The position numbers were made by a program, and so were the translations under genes. Below are positions 8,658 to 17,002 of a stretch of DNA of 38,488 nt, piece by piece. The notes beneath the pieces are model-generated. The model searched no databases, had not been told where the DNA came from, and worked only from the letters and a program-made list of their open reading frames with translations. The stretch is from Flavobacterium psychrophilum (GTDB taxonomy: Bacteria > Bacteroidota > Bacteroidia > Flavobacteriales > Flavobacteriaceae), in the NCBI GenBank assembly GCA_945860385.1, contig CAMAQD010000026.1, positions 1 to 38,488 on the forward strand. Reading direction: 5' to 3'. Each line of letters starts with the position of its first letter. Position 1 is the first letter of the stretch.

Positions 8658-9320
8658 ATGAAAACTAGAAATTTATTTTTGGGACTGGCATTAATTGCTT
8701 TAGGATTTGCATCGTGCAAAGACGAGAAAGAAGTTCAAGCCGAAAAAGCAGTTGACAATTATGTTATTTATGTAGATTCGATTGAAAAAGTAGCTATTGA
8801 AGATGCCCAAAATAATTGGGACGGGATCGATGCAGCTTATCAATTGAGAATGAGTGAAGCTGAGGCTAATTTAGCTAATTTGAAAGATAGTGTAAAAGCT
8901 CAGGAAAGAATACTTGCAAGTAAAGGAAAATATGAAGTAATCCGAACCAAAATGGTCGTTAAAACTGTTGCTGCTCCTGTTGTAACTTCAAAACAAAAAT
9001 TGAGAAATACTCTGTTTGGTGAAGGAAAAATCGGTGATGATATGAGTTTTGCTTGGGTAAATGCAGCAAATATTCACGATGTTTACCAAACATTTATTCA
9101 CACAGCCGAAGACAACAAAGATAGTTATACACGTGAAGATTGGGACGAAATCAAATTAATGTACGAAGCATTAGATTCAAGAAAAAATACAGTAGAAAAA
9201 GAAGGTCTTACTAAAGAGGACAACAAAAAAATTGCTGCATTAAAATTCAAATTTGGACCAATGATGACTGTCAACAGAATGGGAGCTAAATCGGAAGAAA
9301 TGAAGGAAGCAAAAGAATAA
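8658..9320 (+). CDS. Lipoprotein of unknown function
   Basis: A 220-residue protein with an SPII signal: LIALGFASC, lipid-attachment Cys20. The mature part is highly charged and helical, beginning KDEKEVQAEKAVDNYVIYVD. An early segment contains YVxYVDSIEK and a heptad-like region LRMSEAEANLANLKDSVKAQ, so it probably forms long helices or a coiled coil in the periplasm or on the outer membrane. No enzyme motif is present. It is transcribed alone, divergently from the ABC ATPase, and followed by a strong hairpin terminator shared with the convergent methyltransferase gene. I recognise the general type (small flavobacterial lipoproteins with repeated 'YVDSIE' helices) but not a function. Confidence 0.8.
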   Translation: MKTRNLFLGLALIALGFASCKDEKEVQAEKAVDNYVIYVDSIEKVAIEDAQNNWDGIDAAYQLRMSEAEANLANLKDSVKAQERILASKGKYEVIRTKMVVKTVAAPVVTSKQKLRNTLFGEGKIGDDMSFAWVNAANIHDVYQTFIHTAEDNKDSYTREDWDEIKLMYEALDSRKNTVEKEGLTKEDNKKIAALKFKFGPMMTVNRMGAKSEEMKEAKE

Positions 9321-9349
9321 TAATTAAAATGGTTAGTTATTAATTCGAG

Positions 9350-9384
9350 AAAATGACGGTTAGCAATGATCGTCATTTTTTTTA
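9350..9384 (+). terminator. Terminator between lipoprotein and methyltransferase genes
   Basis: Arms 9350-9358 and 9371-9379 (AAAATGACG/CGTCATTTT) enclose a 12-nt loop and are followed by more T. It lies 30 bp past the lipoprotein stop and overlaps the first codons beyond the stop of the convergent gene. Confidence 0.75.
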
Positions 9385-10161
9385 TATCCTTATCACAAAA
9401 TGCTCTTTGGGTTGTTCTTGCCTAAAGAAAACCATTCCCCATTGAAAAGTATCGATGGTCACCGTTACGTTGGGATGATTTTTTATGATTTCCCAAGCTT
9501 TTTCCATTTCTGATGACCAATGAATATCATCGAAAATCCAAAGCGTTTCATTGCAAATTGTTGGCAATAAAAGTTCGAAATATTCTAAAGTAGCTTTTTT
9601 GGAATGGTTACCGTCAAAGTATATCAGATTGCAGGTTGCAGGTTGCAGATTGCAGATTTGCAGGTAATTATTAAACTCGGTTGTGATACATTCCACATTT
9701 TTCAAATTGAATAATTGCAATTGATTTTTTGCCATTGCCATCGTATTTGCACAACCTTCCAATGATATTATTTTTGCTTTAGGGTTTCCCAAGGCTAAGG
9801 CAGAAGTGGCTAATCCTAATGAAGTCCCTATTTCTAAAATTGTATTTGTCTGAAAATAATTGGTGATTCGAAACAATAATTCAGCTCGCCTTGGGCTAAT
9901 TCCGGCAGTTTTGGCAATCTTGCTAATTTGCCTCGTATTCGATTTGAAAACTTTGGAACCCGCGCCAAAATCTTTTACTTCAATCGTATTTTTATTTTCT
10001 AAAAGCGAATTTCTGTACTTTTTTAAAGTAGCATATTCAGGTTTTGATTCTTTGTCGTAAAAACATTTAGTAATCAAATTGAACACAAATGGCGAATGCA
10101 CAGCGTGTTCGTTTTTGGATTGCCAAAGAAATTTGAGATAGGATTTGATTTGGAATAGCAT
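9382..10161 (-). CDS. Class I SAM-dependent O-methyltransferase-like protein
   Basis: A 259-residue methyltransferase of the class I (Rossmann) fold. I start it at the ATG at 10161 (MLFQIKSYLKFLWQSKNEHA) because the longer frame upstream runs into intergenic repeat DNA. The SAM-binding motif I is ILEIGTSLGLATSALAL, motif II is AKIISLEG, and the acidic motif LIYFDGNHSKKATLEYFE resembles catechol/caffeoyl-type O-methyltransferases. DDIHWSSEMEKAW follows as the metal/substrate region. The substrate is unknown. Between motifs II and IV the coding sequence contains a 40-bp copy of a dispersed repeat (9625-9664), read in frame as LQICNLQPATCNL. The protein may therefore carry a repeat-derived loop in place of the usual variable segment. 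Confidence 0.85.
   Translation of the reverse strand: MLFQIKSYLKFLWQSKNEHAVHSPFVFNLITKCFYDKESKPEYATLKKYRNSLLENKNTIEVKDFGAGSKVFKSNTRQISKIAKTAGISPRRAELLFRITNYFQTNTILEIGTSLGLATSALALGNPKAKIISLEGCANTMAMAKNQLQLFNLKNVECITTEFNNYLQICNLQPATCNLIYFDGNHSKKATLEYFELLLPTICNETLWIFDDIHWSSEMEKAWEIIKNHPNVTVTIDTFQWGMVFFRQEQPKEHFVIRI
9625..9664. repeat. Dispersed 'CAGATTGCAGGTTGCAGG' repeat inside a coding sequence
   Basis: The plus strand reads as five tandem variants of the 7-8-bp word CAGATTG/CAGGTTG. The same vocabulary (CAGATTTCAGGTT) forms the intergenic repeat at 6936-7043. Here it lies within the methyltransferase gene, in frame and without a stop codon. Confidence 0.8.
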
Positions 10162-10171
10162 AGAGATTATA

Positions 10172-10285
10172 TCACAAAGATTCACTAAGAAAATGCGAAG
10201 ATACACAGAGATTATTTAAATTTTAGAAAACTAAAAACTAAACTTTGTGAGTCTCTGGGATTACTTTGTGGATCTTTGTGTAACA
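10172..10285. repeat. Dispersed 'CACAAAGATTCAC' imperfect inverted repeat
   Basis: The left half (about 10172-10211: CACAAAGATTCACTAAG and a second unit ATACACAGAG) is an imperfect inverse of the right half (about 10240-10285: TTTGTGAGTCTCTGGG and TTTGTGGATCTTTGTG). A second element built from the same words lies at 12970-13076, and a shorter relative at about 36446-36470. It fills the gap between divergent methyltransferase and SDR genes. Confidence 0.7.
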
Positions 10286-10330
10286 ACTTTTATTTAAATG
10301 CTAAATTTAATAGTACCCAAAATTTAAAAC

Positions 10331-10338
10331 TATATTTG
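10331..10338 (+). promoter_or_regulatory. -7 promoter box for the SDR gene
   Basis: TATATTTG matches TAnnTTTG exactly, 40 bp upstream of the ATG at 10379. Confidence 0.45.
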
Positions 10339-10378
10339 CACCCTTAATTTTTGCTAATAAAAACACCCATTTTGTACA

Positions 10379-11929
10379 ATGGTAAACGAAGAAATACAAA
10401 ATAAAACCACCATAACTCCAGAAGAAATTGACCAATGCATTGCTGTTTTGGCACAATTAAATACAGATACTGACCAAATATTTGATATCCCAAAAGAACA
10501 GCGAATTGCTTTGATTAAAGCTGCTGGGCAATTTTCGCGGCCTGATCGTGAGGAGTTTGCCAAGCGAAAAAAGGACGGAAAAGCAGTAGCCAAACGCAAA
10601 CAAGAGAAGAAAGACAGAACTGCTCGCAAGGAAACCGGAATTCGTTCTGCTCGGGAAGCAAGTATTTTTACGGCACCAAAACTGTTAGCTTCTCACGATT
10701 TGAAACACAAAGAACAGCGGGAGTTCAAAACGCCCAAGAAATGTTATGTCTGCAAAACGGAGTTTACCAAAATGCACCATTTTTACGATACGATGTGTTC
10801 GGATTGTGGTGACTTTAATTACGCTAAACGTTTTCAAACCGCTGATGTAAAAGGGCAAATTGCCGTGATTACAGGTTCTCGACTTAAAATTGGATACCAC
10901 ATTACATTGATGCTTTTGCGCGGTGGAGCAACCGTTATTGCAACGACGCGCTTTCCGGTAGATTCGGCATTACGATTTTCTAAAGAAGAAGATTTTATGG
11001 AATGGGGACATCGCTTGAAGATTCACGGACTGGATTTGCGACACATTCCGAGTGTCGAGATTTTCTGCAATTTTATCGAACAAAAATACGGTCGATTGGA
11101 TATTCTCATCAATAATGCGGCTCAAACCGTACGACGGCCTTCTGGATTTTATACCCATTTGATGGAAAACGAAGAGCGTCCGATTGGTACTTTGCCAAAA
11201 TCGGCACAGGAATTATTATTGGATCATACCAATTGTTTGGATGAATTAAAAGTTTTGACGTCAGGATTTTCGTCGAATGAAAATATGCCGGTTACTTGGC
11301 ACGGTCCTGAACCCGGAATTGGTTTGCGGGCTTCCGCCAAATTGTCGCAGATTCCGTATTCGTTTGACAATGCTTTGGTGGCACAAGAAGTTTTTCCGGA
11401 AGGGGAACTTGATGCCGACTTGCAACAAGTAGATTTACGAAAAGTAAACAGCTGGCGATTAAAATTAGGTCAAATTGAAACCACCGAAATGATTGAAGTA
11501 CAATTGGTCAATTCGGTAGCTCCTTTTGTATTATGCAATCGTCTTTCGGAAGTCATGAAAAAAGACAGTACGGGCAAAAAACACATTATCAATGTTTCGG
11601 CAATGGAAGGTAAATTTTATCGCGATTTTAAGGAAGACCGTCATCCGCACACGAATATGGCTAAAGCAGCCTTGAATATGTTGACACACACTGCCGCTGG
11701 AACTTTGGCAAAAGACGGAATTTTTATGAATGCCGTCGATACAGGTTGGGTCACCGACGAAGATCCCGCTGAATTAGCTAAAAGAAAACAGGATGAACAA
11801 GATTTCCAGCCGCCATTGGATATTGTTGATGGCGCAGCAAGAGTTATGGATCCACTATTTGACGGAATCAATACAGGAAAACATTGGTGCGGGAAGTTTT
11901 TGAAAGATTACCATCCGATTGCCTGGTAA
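10379..11929 (+). CDS. Zinc-ribbon/short-chain dehydrogenase fusion protein
   Basis: A 516-residue protein, about twice the size of a normal SDR. Residues 1-115 are helical and very basic around 60-90 ([18 protein letters not shown]). Residues 122-143 hold a zinc-ribbon-like pair, CYVC-x14-CSDC (Cys122, 125, 140, 143). An SDR domain follows: cofactor motif TGSRLKIG (165-172), LINNAA (243-248), a roughly 120-residue insertion (250-370), strand HIINVSA (402-408) and the Lys region [11 protein letters not shown] (425-435). Ser407 and Lys429 fit the SDR catalytic positions, but the usual Tyr four residues before the Lys is Thr425, so ordinary SDR chemistry is doubtful. The substrate is unknown. 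The gene is monocistronic, with a consensus promoter box and a strong terminator. Confidence 0.85.
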   Translation: MVNEEIQNKTTITPEEIDQCIAVLAQLNTDTDQIFDIPKEQRIALIKAAGQFSRPDREEFAKRKKDGKAVAKRKQEKKDRTARKETGIRSAREASIFTAPKLLASHDLKHKEQREFKTPKKCYVCKTEFTKMHHFYDTMCSDCGDFNYAKRFQTADVKGQIAVITGSRLKIGYHITLMLLRGGATVIATTRFPVDSALRFSKEEDFMEWGHRLKIHGLDLRHIPSVEIFCNFIEQKYGRLDILINNAAQTVRRPSGFYTHLMENEERPIGTLPKSAQELLLDHTNCLDELKVLTSGFSSNENMPVTWHGPEPGIGLRASAKLSQIPYSFDNALVAQEVFPEGELDADLQQVDLRKVNSWRLKLGQIETTEMIEVQLVNSVAPFVLCNRLSEVMKKDSTGKKHIINVSAMEGKFYRDFKEDRHPHTNMAKAALNMLTHTAAGTLAKDGIFMNAVDTGWVTDEDPAELAKRKQDEQDFQPPLDIVDGAARVMDPLFDGINTGKHWCGKFLKDYHPIAW

Positions 11930-11964
11930 AATCCAGCAAACTCAGAGGAGGAATTATAACCTAT

Positions 11965-12005
11965 AAAAAAACCACAACAGAATTATATTTTGTTGTGGTT
12001 TTTTT
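11965..12005. terminator. Bidirectional terminator between SDR and FKBP genes
   Basis: A 15-bp perfect stem (11965-11979 with 11991-12005, core CCACAACA/TGTTGTGG) with an 11-nt loop, A-tract on the left and T-tract on the right. It lies between two convergent genes and can serve both. Confidence 0.9.
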
Positions 12006-12038
12006 TGCTGAAACTATTCAGTTGAAATGGAATAATTT

Positions 12039-12497
12039 TTACTTTATTGAAATTAATTTTACATCAAAAATAAGCACAGCGCCCCCAGGTATAATACCAT
12101 TACCGTAATTTCCATAACCCAAATGAGCAGGAATTAGAAGTATACCATTACCTCCCGGTTTGAAATATTGAATTCCTTCTCTCCAGCCAGCAATCACTTG
12201 GTTCAAACCGAAAGAAATTCCCTCAGGACCGCTTTGATCAAAAACATTATTATTTAAAGTATATCCTTTGTAAGCAACGGTTACAGTAGAAGTTGCAGTA
12301 GGATTTACTCCCGTTCCCGGATTTTCAATCACATAATACAAACCAGAATCACTCCTTTGTGCAGTCAAATTATTTTTTGCTATATAGTCCTTAATATCTA
12401 GTTCGTTTTTGGCAGTGTAATCAATTACATCTTCTGTGTCTTTATTACAAGAAATAAAAAGAGTCAAGATTAATAATGCGGATAATATGTTTTTCAT
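12039..12497 (-). CDS. FKBP-type peptidyl-prolyl isomerase lipoprotein
   Basis: A 152-residue lipoprotein (lipobox LTLFISC, Cys17) with a single FKBP domain at about 60-152. FKBP features are the strand VTVAYKGYTLNNNVFDQS, SFGLNQVIAGWREGIQYFKPG, the LIPAHLGYGNYG loop and the terminal IPGGAVLIFDVKLISI. Cis-trans proline isomerisation of envelope proteins is the likely role. A linker (ELDIKDYIAKNNLTAQRSDS) precedes the domain, as in other Bacteroidota FKBP lipoproteins. It has its own promoter box (12514-12521) and shares a terminator with the convergent SDR gene. It resembles the FKBP halves of the two isomerases at 30352 and 31642 but lacks a cyclophilin part. Confidence 0.93.
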   Translation of the reverse strand: MKNILSALLILTLFISCNKDTEDVIDYTAKNELDIKDYIAKNNLTAQRSDSGLYYVIENPGTGVNPTATSTVTVAYKGYTLNNNVFDQSGPEGISFGLNQVIAGWREGIQYFKPGGNGILLIPAHLGYGNYGNGIIPGGAVLIFDVKLISIK

Positions 12498-12513
12498 TTT
12501 AATTTTTTTTTGC

Positions 12514-12521
12514 CAAATATA
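12514..12521 (-). promoter_or_regulatory. -7 promoter box for the FKBP lipoprotein gene
   Basis: The minus strand reads TATATTTG (TAnnTTTG), 16 bp upstream of the ATG. The resulting 5' leader would be very short. Confidence 0.5.
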
Positions 12522-12635
12522 GTAAAAAATGTTAGTGTGTGAAGATGAGATTTATAGAATAAAAACCAAAATAGGATAGATTTTTTTTGCGGTTTTTAGC
12601 TCAACTTTTTGGGCGCGGTATATCAGATTGTTTGT

Positions 12636-12842
12636 TTAATGCATTAATTTATAGAAAAAAGCAATAAGACAAAATGTTCCAATAAATAAAGCTACAATTC
12701 CAAAAGCAAGAAGATTATTGTTTAATTGAAATCTAGGATCCAAATCATAGGTTTCTAATTCTTCTCTTTTTTCTTTTCCGCGAAAAATATATAATCCAAT
12801 AGTCATTGAAATAATACCTATTAGAAGTAAGTCTAAATGCAT
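12636..12842 (-). CDS. Small two-helix membrane protein, unknown
   Basis: A 68-residue protein with two predicted membrane spans (about 4-19, LDLLLIGIISMTIGLY, and about 43-64, LLAFGIVALFIGTFCLIAFF). They are joined by a charged loop FRGKEKREELETYDLDPRFQ. No family is recognised. It stands alone between an FKBP gene and an ABC-F gene on the same strand. The upstream 238-bp gap is mostly repeat DNA. The regular hydrophobic pattern and absence of overlap with another gene make it a likely real gene. Confidence 0.6.
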   Translation of the reverse strand: MHLDLLLIGIISMTIGLYIFRGKEKREELETYDLDPRFQLNNNLLAFGIVALFIGTFCLIAFFYKLMH

Positions 12843-12969
12843 TTATTTAATTTTTATTTCTACAATTCACTTATGTAAACGAAATGATTTTTGTACATTC
12901 AAGCAATCAAGCACAAAGTCGGTAAACTTTGAAAAGTAGAATTATATGATTAAATAATAAATATTTTCA

Positions 12970-13076
12970 TTACACAAAGATTCGCAAAGACTGCTCGAAA
13001 ATACACAAAGATGAAAAATTTTTAAATTCAATTAAGCTTTACTTAGCGTCTTTCTTCGTGAATCTTGGCGAAATAA
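12970..13076. repeat. Dispersed 'CACAAAGATTCGCAAAG' imperfect inverted repeat
   Basis: The left half (12970-12993, then ATACACAAAG) is an imperfect inverse of the right half (13046-13076, GCGTCTTTCTTCGTGAATCTTGGCG broken by mismatches). It is a second copy of the element at 10172-10285 and abuts the stop codon of the ABC-F gene. Confidence 0.65.
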
Positions 13077-13080
13077 TACT

Positions 13081-14943
13081 TTATCCTTCAATCTTCGCAC
13101 TCAATTCAAACCATCTCTCCTCTTTCTCTTCTATTTTAGAAATGATATTTTTCAATTCGTTGGCTTTCTTTTCGATGGCTGATTCTTCTATTTTACTATC
13201 GGAAAAAAGCTGTTCAATTTTGTTTTTTTCGATTTCTAAGTCCTTGATTTCTCGCTCTATCTTCTGGAATTCTTTTTGTTCATTGAACGTCAGGTTGCCT
13301 GTAGGATTGTTTTGTTTCCAATCTTTCTTATCCGCTTTATTGTCTTCTTTTTGGGCAACATCGGCGCTGTCTTCGTAGGATCTGAAATCGGAGTAATTTC
13401 CGGGGAAAGTTTCAATTTCGCCCTGACCTCTGAAAATGAATAATTGATCCACGATTTTATCCATAAAATAACGGTCGTGCGACACTACAAGCAAACATCC
13501 CGGATAGTCCAAAAGGAAACTTTCCAAGACATTCAAAGTCACGATATCCAAATCATTGGTAGGCTCATCCAGAATCAGGAAGTTAGGATTTTGGATTAAA
13601 ACGGTACACAAATACAGCCGTTTCAACTCGCCACCGCTCAATTTTTCTACATAATCGTATTGTTTTTTGGAGTCAAAAAGAAAACGCTCCAACAATTGCG
13701 AAGCCGAAATCAATCTGCCTTTGGTCAACGGAATAAATTCTCCGTATTCCTTGATAACATCAATCACGCGCTGTCCGGGTTTTGGGTTGATTCCGCTTTG
13801 GGTGTAATACCCAATTTTGATGGTTTCACCAACGACTACCTTTCCAGAATCCAAAGGAATAGTTCCAGTCAATAAATTTAAAAAAGTCGATTTTCCGGTT
13901 CCATTTTTCCCGATGATTCCAATGCGTTCACCCCGTTGAAAATCAAAACTGAAATTATCCAAAATCACATGATCCTTGAATTTTTTGGAAATCTTGTGAA
14001 GCTCGATAATCTTGCTTCCCATTCGTTCCATATTGATTTCGAGTTCCACTTTATTCTCCCGACGGCGACTTTGTGCTTTTTCTTTAATCACATAAAAATC
14101 ATCCTGACGCGATTTGGATTTGGTCGTTCTAGCTTTGGGCTGGCGGCGCATCCATTCCAATTCTTTGGTGAACAGGTTTTGGGCTTTGTCCACACTCGAA
14201 TTTTCGGAAGCAATTCTTTCTTCTTTTTTCTCTAAATAATAGGAGTAATTTCCTTTGTATTGGTATATTTTTCCGTTGTCTAATTCGATGATTTCATTGC
14301 AAACTCGTTCCAAAAAGAAACGATCGTGCGTCACCATAAACAGCGTAATATTTTCTTTGGCAAAATAACTTTCTAACCATTCGATCATCTCCAAATCCAA
14401 GTGATTCGTCGGTTCATCCAGAATCAATAAATCAGGACGATTAATCAAAATGATGGCCAGAGACAACCGTTTTTTCTGTCCACCCGAGAGATTTTTTACT
14501 TTCAGCTTAAAGTCTTCCAATTTCAATTTGAACAAAATTTGCTTGAATTGGGTTTCAAAATCCCAAGCATTGTGTTGGTCCATTCCGTCGAAAGCTTTTT
14601 GATAGGCTTCTTCATCTTCGGGGTTTTCCAATGCTTTCTCGTAGGCTTCAATCACCTTCAAACTTTCGTTATCCGAAGCGAAAATGCTTTCCTCAATAGT
14701 CAATTCGTCCTGCAATTTATTGTCTTGCGAAAGAAAAGCCATTCGGATGCTTTTTCGAATCACGACTTGCCCAGTATCAGGTTCGTCAAAACCATTGATA
14801 ATGTTCATTATGGTGGTTTTTCCGGAACCGTTTTTGGCTATAAAGGCAATCTTTTGGTCTTTGTTGATTCCAAAGGATATGTTTTCAAAAAGGACACGTT
14901 CTCCAAAAGATTTAGAGATGTTTTCGACTGATAAATAATTCAT
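13081..14943 (-). CDS. ABC-F family ATPase (Uup-like)
   Basis: A 620-residue soluble protein with two ABC modules and no membrane spans, the ABC-F architecture. These proteins act on ribosomes or nucleic acids and do not transport. The first module has Walker A AKNGSGKTT (36-44), signature LSGGQKKRLSLA and Walker B LLILDEPTNHLD. The second has GKNGTGKST, LSGGELKRLYL and FLILDEPTNDLD. The linker between them is long and basic (WMRRQPKARTTKSKSRQDDF). The C-terminus is a coiled coil (KEFQKIEREIKDLEIEKNKI and onward), as in Uup. 'ELEWMRRQPKARTTKSK' is typical of the Uup branch. It has its own promoter box at 14961-14968. Confidence 0.95.
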   Translation of the reverse strand: MNYLSVENISKSFGERVLFENISFGINKDQKIAFIAKNGSGKTTIMNIINGFDEPDTGQVVIRKSIRMAFLSQDNKLQDELTIEESIFASDNESLKVIEAYEKALENPEDEEAYQKAFDGMDQHNAWDFETQFKQILFKLKLEDFKLKVKNLSGGQKKRLSLAIILINRPDLLILDEPTNHLDLEMIEWLESYFAKENITLFMVTHDRFFLERVCNEIIELDNGKIYQYKGNYSYYLEKKEERIASENSSVDKAQNLFTKELEWMRRQPKARTTKSKSRQDDFYVIKEKAQSRRRENKVELEINMERMGSKIIELHKISKKFKDHVILDNFSFDFQRGERIGIIGKNGTGKSTFLNLLTGTIPLDSGKVVVGETIKIGYYTQSGINPKPGQRVIDVIKEYGEFIPLTKGRLISASQLLERFLFDSKKQYDYVEKLSGGELKRLYLCTVLIQNPNFLILDEPTNDLDIVTLNVLESFLLDYPGCLLVVSHDRYFMDKIVDQLFIFRGQGEIETFPGNYSDFRSYEDSADVAQKEDNKADKKDWKQNNPTGNLTFNEQKEFQKIEREIKDLEIEKNKIEQLFSDSKIEESAIEKKANELKNIISKIEEKEERWFELSAKIEG

Positions 14944-14960
14944 AATTTAATTTAGAAATG

Positions 14961-14968
14961 CAAAAATA
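14961..14968 (-). promoter_or_regulatory. -7 promoter box for the ABC-F gene
   Basis: The minus strand reads TATTTTTG (TAnnTTTG), 17 bp upstream of the ATG. Confidence 0.5.
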
Positions 14969-15007
14969 GTTTATTGTAAGGGATGATACACTATTTTAAT
15001 GTCAAAT

Positions 15008-15035
15008 AAAAAGCTGCCATTTCTGACAGCTTTTT
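15008..15035 (-). terminator. Terminator of the CocE/NonD hydrolase gene
   Basis: Nine base pairs (15008-15016 with 15027-15035, AAAAAGCTG/CAGCTTTTT) extend across one mismatch. The minus-strand T-tract follows. It lies directly past the hydrolase stop codon. Confidence 0.8.
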
Positions 15036-15040
15036 GATGC

Positions 15041-16891
15041 TTATTTTATGATGTCAACCTCTACATAACTATCATCGAAAATTTTAATGAATGCTTTGAT
15101 GTAATCTTCCTTTTTAGCCAGATAAGGATTTTCTAGAAAATTTTGAGGATTAACCGCAATTAACGGATACCACGTACTCTGAATTTGTATTTGAATTTTA
15201 TGTCCTTTTTTAAATGTGTGTAAAACATCTTGCAATCTAAAATTTACTGCGGTAGTTTTATCTGGTGTCAGCGGTTCTGGTTTTTCGAAACTGTTTCTAA
15301 AACGCGCCGGCATTACTTCACTTCTTACCATTTGATGATAATTAGCATACAGCACATTTGGTTTGTCCTTATTTTGCGGTTCATCGGCAGGATAAATATC
15401 GATTAGTTTTACAATAAAATCGGCATCCGTTGCTGTAGTCGCTATTTTTAGTTTTGCCATAATTTCACCAGCTAGCGTAACGTCATCCGTTAAATAATCA
15501 GTTGTAAAACTTACCACATCTGGTCTGCTCAGCGCAAATCTTTGGTCTTCACTCATATAATTTCTTGGTGTGAAACCGTTGTAATCTGAATAATTAATGC
15601 TACTGGGTACTGGTTTGTTTGGGTCGCTGTAATATTCAGAAAAAGAATTGTTTGCCGATTTTTCAGACTCTAATTTACCATTTGAATTGCAATAGAAATT
15701 GAGTTTTGAACTTTCTTTTGGTGGCCAACTCGCAAATTCATGCCATGCTTTTTTACCAGTATCAAACATGTAAGCTTCCGGAAGCGCTACAGCATCTTTT
15801 GATTTTTCTTTTAAATAATAATTGAAGAATTTGTATTCAATATTTTTTTGATAAAAAGTAGCAATGCTATCTCCAAAATAAATATCGTTATGAAAGTGTT
15901 TTCCCGAATCTCTAGACCAACCACCATGTGAAAAAGGGCCCATAACAATGGTGTTTTTTGCTTTCGGATTGTTCTTTTCAATAGTTTTGTAAATATTGAG
16001 AGGTCCGGCTAAGTCTTCGGCATCAAACCATCCACCAACAGTCATTACGGCATGTTTTATTCCTGTTAAATGAGGGAGTAAATTTCTAGATTGCCAAAAT
16101 TCATCATAATTAGGATGGTTGACAATTTCTTGCATGAAAAAGTTATTTTGGTAATATTTATCAACTCCTTCTTTTAGTGTACCCAATTTATTGTAAAAAA
16201 TTGAACCGTCTCTGGAAGTAGGTTTAATAAATTGGTCTAAATACCAATCCTTAGTTTCAGCTTTTGTTTTTTGAACACCAAAAACGGGGAAGGTTTGGAA
16301 ATACCCCATCAAAAAGGCTCCATTGTGATGAAAATCATCAAAAAAGAAATCGGAAATTGGAGCTTGTGGAGACGAAGCAACTAAAGAGGGATGATTCGCT
16401 AGAGTCCCAGCTGCAGCATAAAAACCAGGATATGAGGTTCCATATTGACCCACTTTTTCATTGTTGTTTTTGACATTTTTGATTAACCAATCGATGGTGT
16501 CATAGGTGTCTGTGCTTTCGTCAATATCTTTTTTTGTTTTGTGTGTGACCTGAGGTGGCATATTTGTAAAAACTCCCTCGCTCATGTACCTTCCTCTGAC
16601 GTCTTGGTATACAAAAATATACTTGTCTTTTTGCAAGAAAGCATTTGGACCTAATGATTTCTTGAAATTAGTTTCTCCATAAGGTGCAACACTATAACAA
16701 GTTCGTTGCATTAAAATGGGATACTTTTTGTCTTTCGAAATATCTTTTGGAGTATAAATTGCGGTGAATAATTTCGTTCCGTCCCGCATCTCAATGTAAA
16801 CTTCTTTTTTGTCATAAATGGTTTTAATATCTTCTTGAGCAAAAAGTGATACTGATAACAAAAGTAAAATGGTCGTAACTAGATATTTCAT
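15041..16891 (-). CDS. Secreted CocE/NonD family hydrolase (X-Pro dipeptidyl-peptidase S15-like)
   Basis: A 616-residue secreted alpha/beta-hydrolase. Residues 1-18 form a signal peptide ending SLFA-Q. Family motifs are YIEMRDGTKLFTAIYTP near the start, VYQDVRGRYMSEG (94-106), the nucleophile elbow GQYGTSYPGF with Ser153, GGWFDAEDLAG carrying the catalytic Asp, and MGPFSHGGW with the catalytic His. The C-terminal part is the jelly-roll domain of this family (LTDDVTLAGEIMAKLKIATT). Members include alpha-amino-acid ester hydrolases, glutaryl-7-ACA acylases, cocaine esterase and X-prolyl peptidases. A peptidase or amino-ester hydrolase role in the periplasm is likely, but the substrate cannot be told. 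It is a single gene with its own terminator. Confidence 0.93.
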   Translation of the reverse strand: MKYLVTTILLLLSVSLFAQEDIKTIYDKKEVYIEMRDGTKLFTAIYTPKDISKDKKYPILMQRTCYSVAPYGETNFKKSLGPNAFLQKDKYIFVYQDVRGRYMSEGVFTNMPPQVTHKTKKDIDESTDTYDTIDWLIKNVKNNNEKVGQYGTSYPGFYAAAGTLANHPSLVASSPQAPISDFFFDDFHHNGAFLMGYFQTFPVFGVQKTKAETKDWYLDQFIKPTSRDGSIFYNKLGTLKEGVDKYYQNNFFMQEIVNHPNYDEFWQSRNLLPHLTGIKHAVMTVGGWFDAEDLAGPLNIYKTIEKNNPKAKNTIVMGPFSHGGWSRDSGKHFHNDIYFGDSIATFYQKNIEYKFFNYYLKEKSKDAVALPEAYMFDTGKKAWHEFASWPPKESSKLNFYCNSNGKLESEKSANNSFSEYYSDPNKPVPSSINYSDYNGFTPRNYMSEDQRFALSRPDVVSFTTDYLTDDVTLAGEIMAKLKIATTATDADFIVKLIDIYPADEPQNKDKPNVLYANYHQMVRSEVMPARFRNSFEKPEPLTPDKTTAVNFRLQDVLHTFKKGHKIQIQIQSTWYPLIAVNPQNFLENPYLAKKEDYIKAFIKIFDDSYVEVDIIK

Positions 16892-17002
16892 AACTTTTTT
16901 TTGAGGGTCGAAGATAATAAGTTTTTCTTAAAATAGACATGGATACGTATTAAAAATAAAATTTTAAACAAATTCGCATTAAGCCATTATCGAAAATCAT
17001 TT

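Noticed and set aside
13936..14938. Several plus-strand ORFs of 84-130 codons
   Set aside because: Antisense to the ABC-F gene, with no signal peptide, domain or ribosome-binding context.
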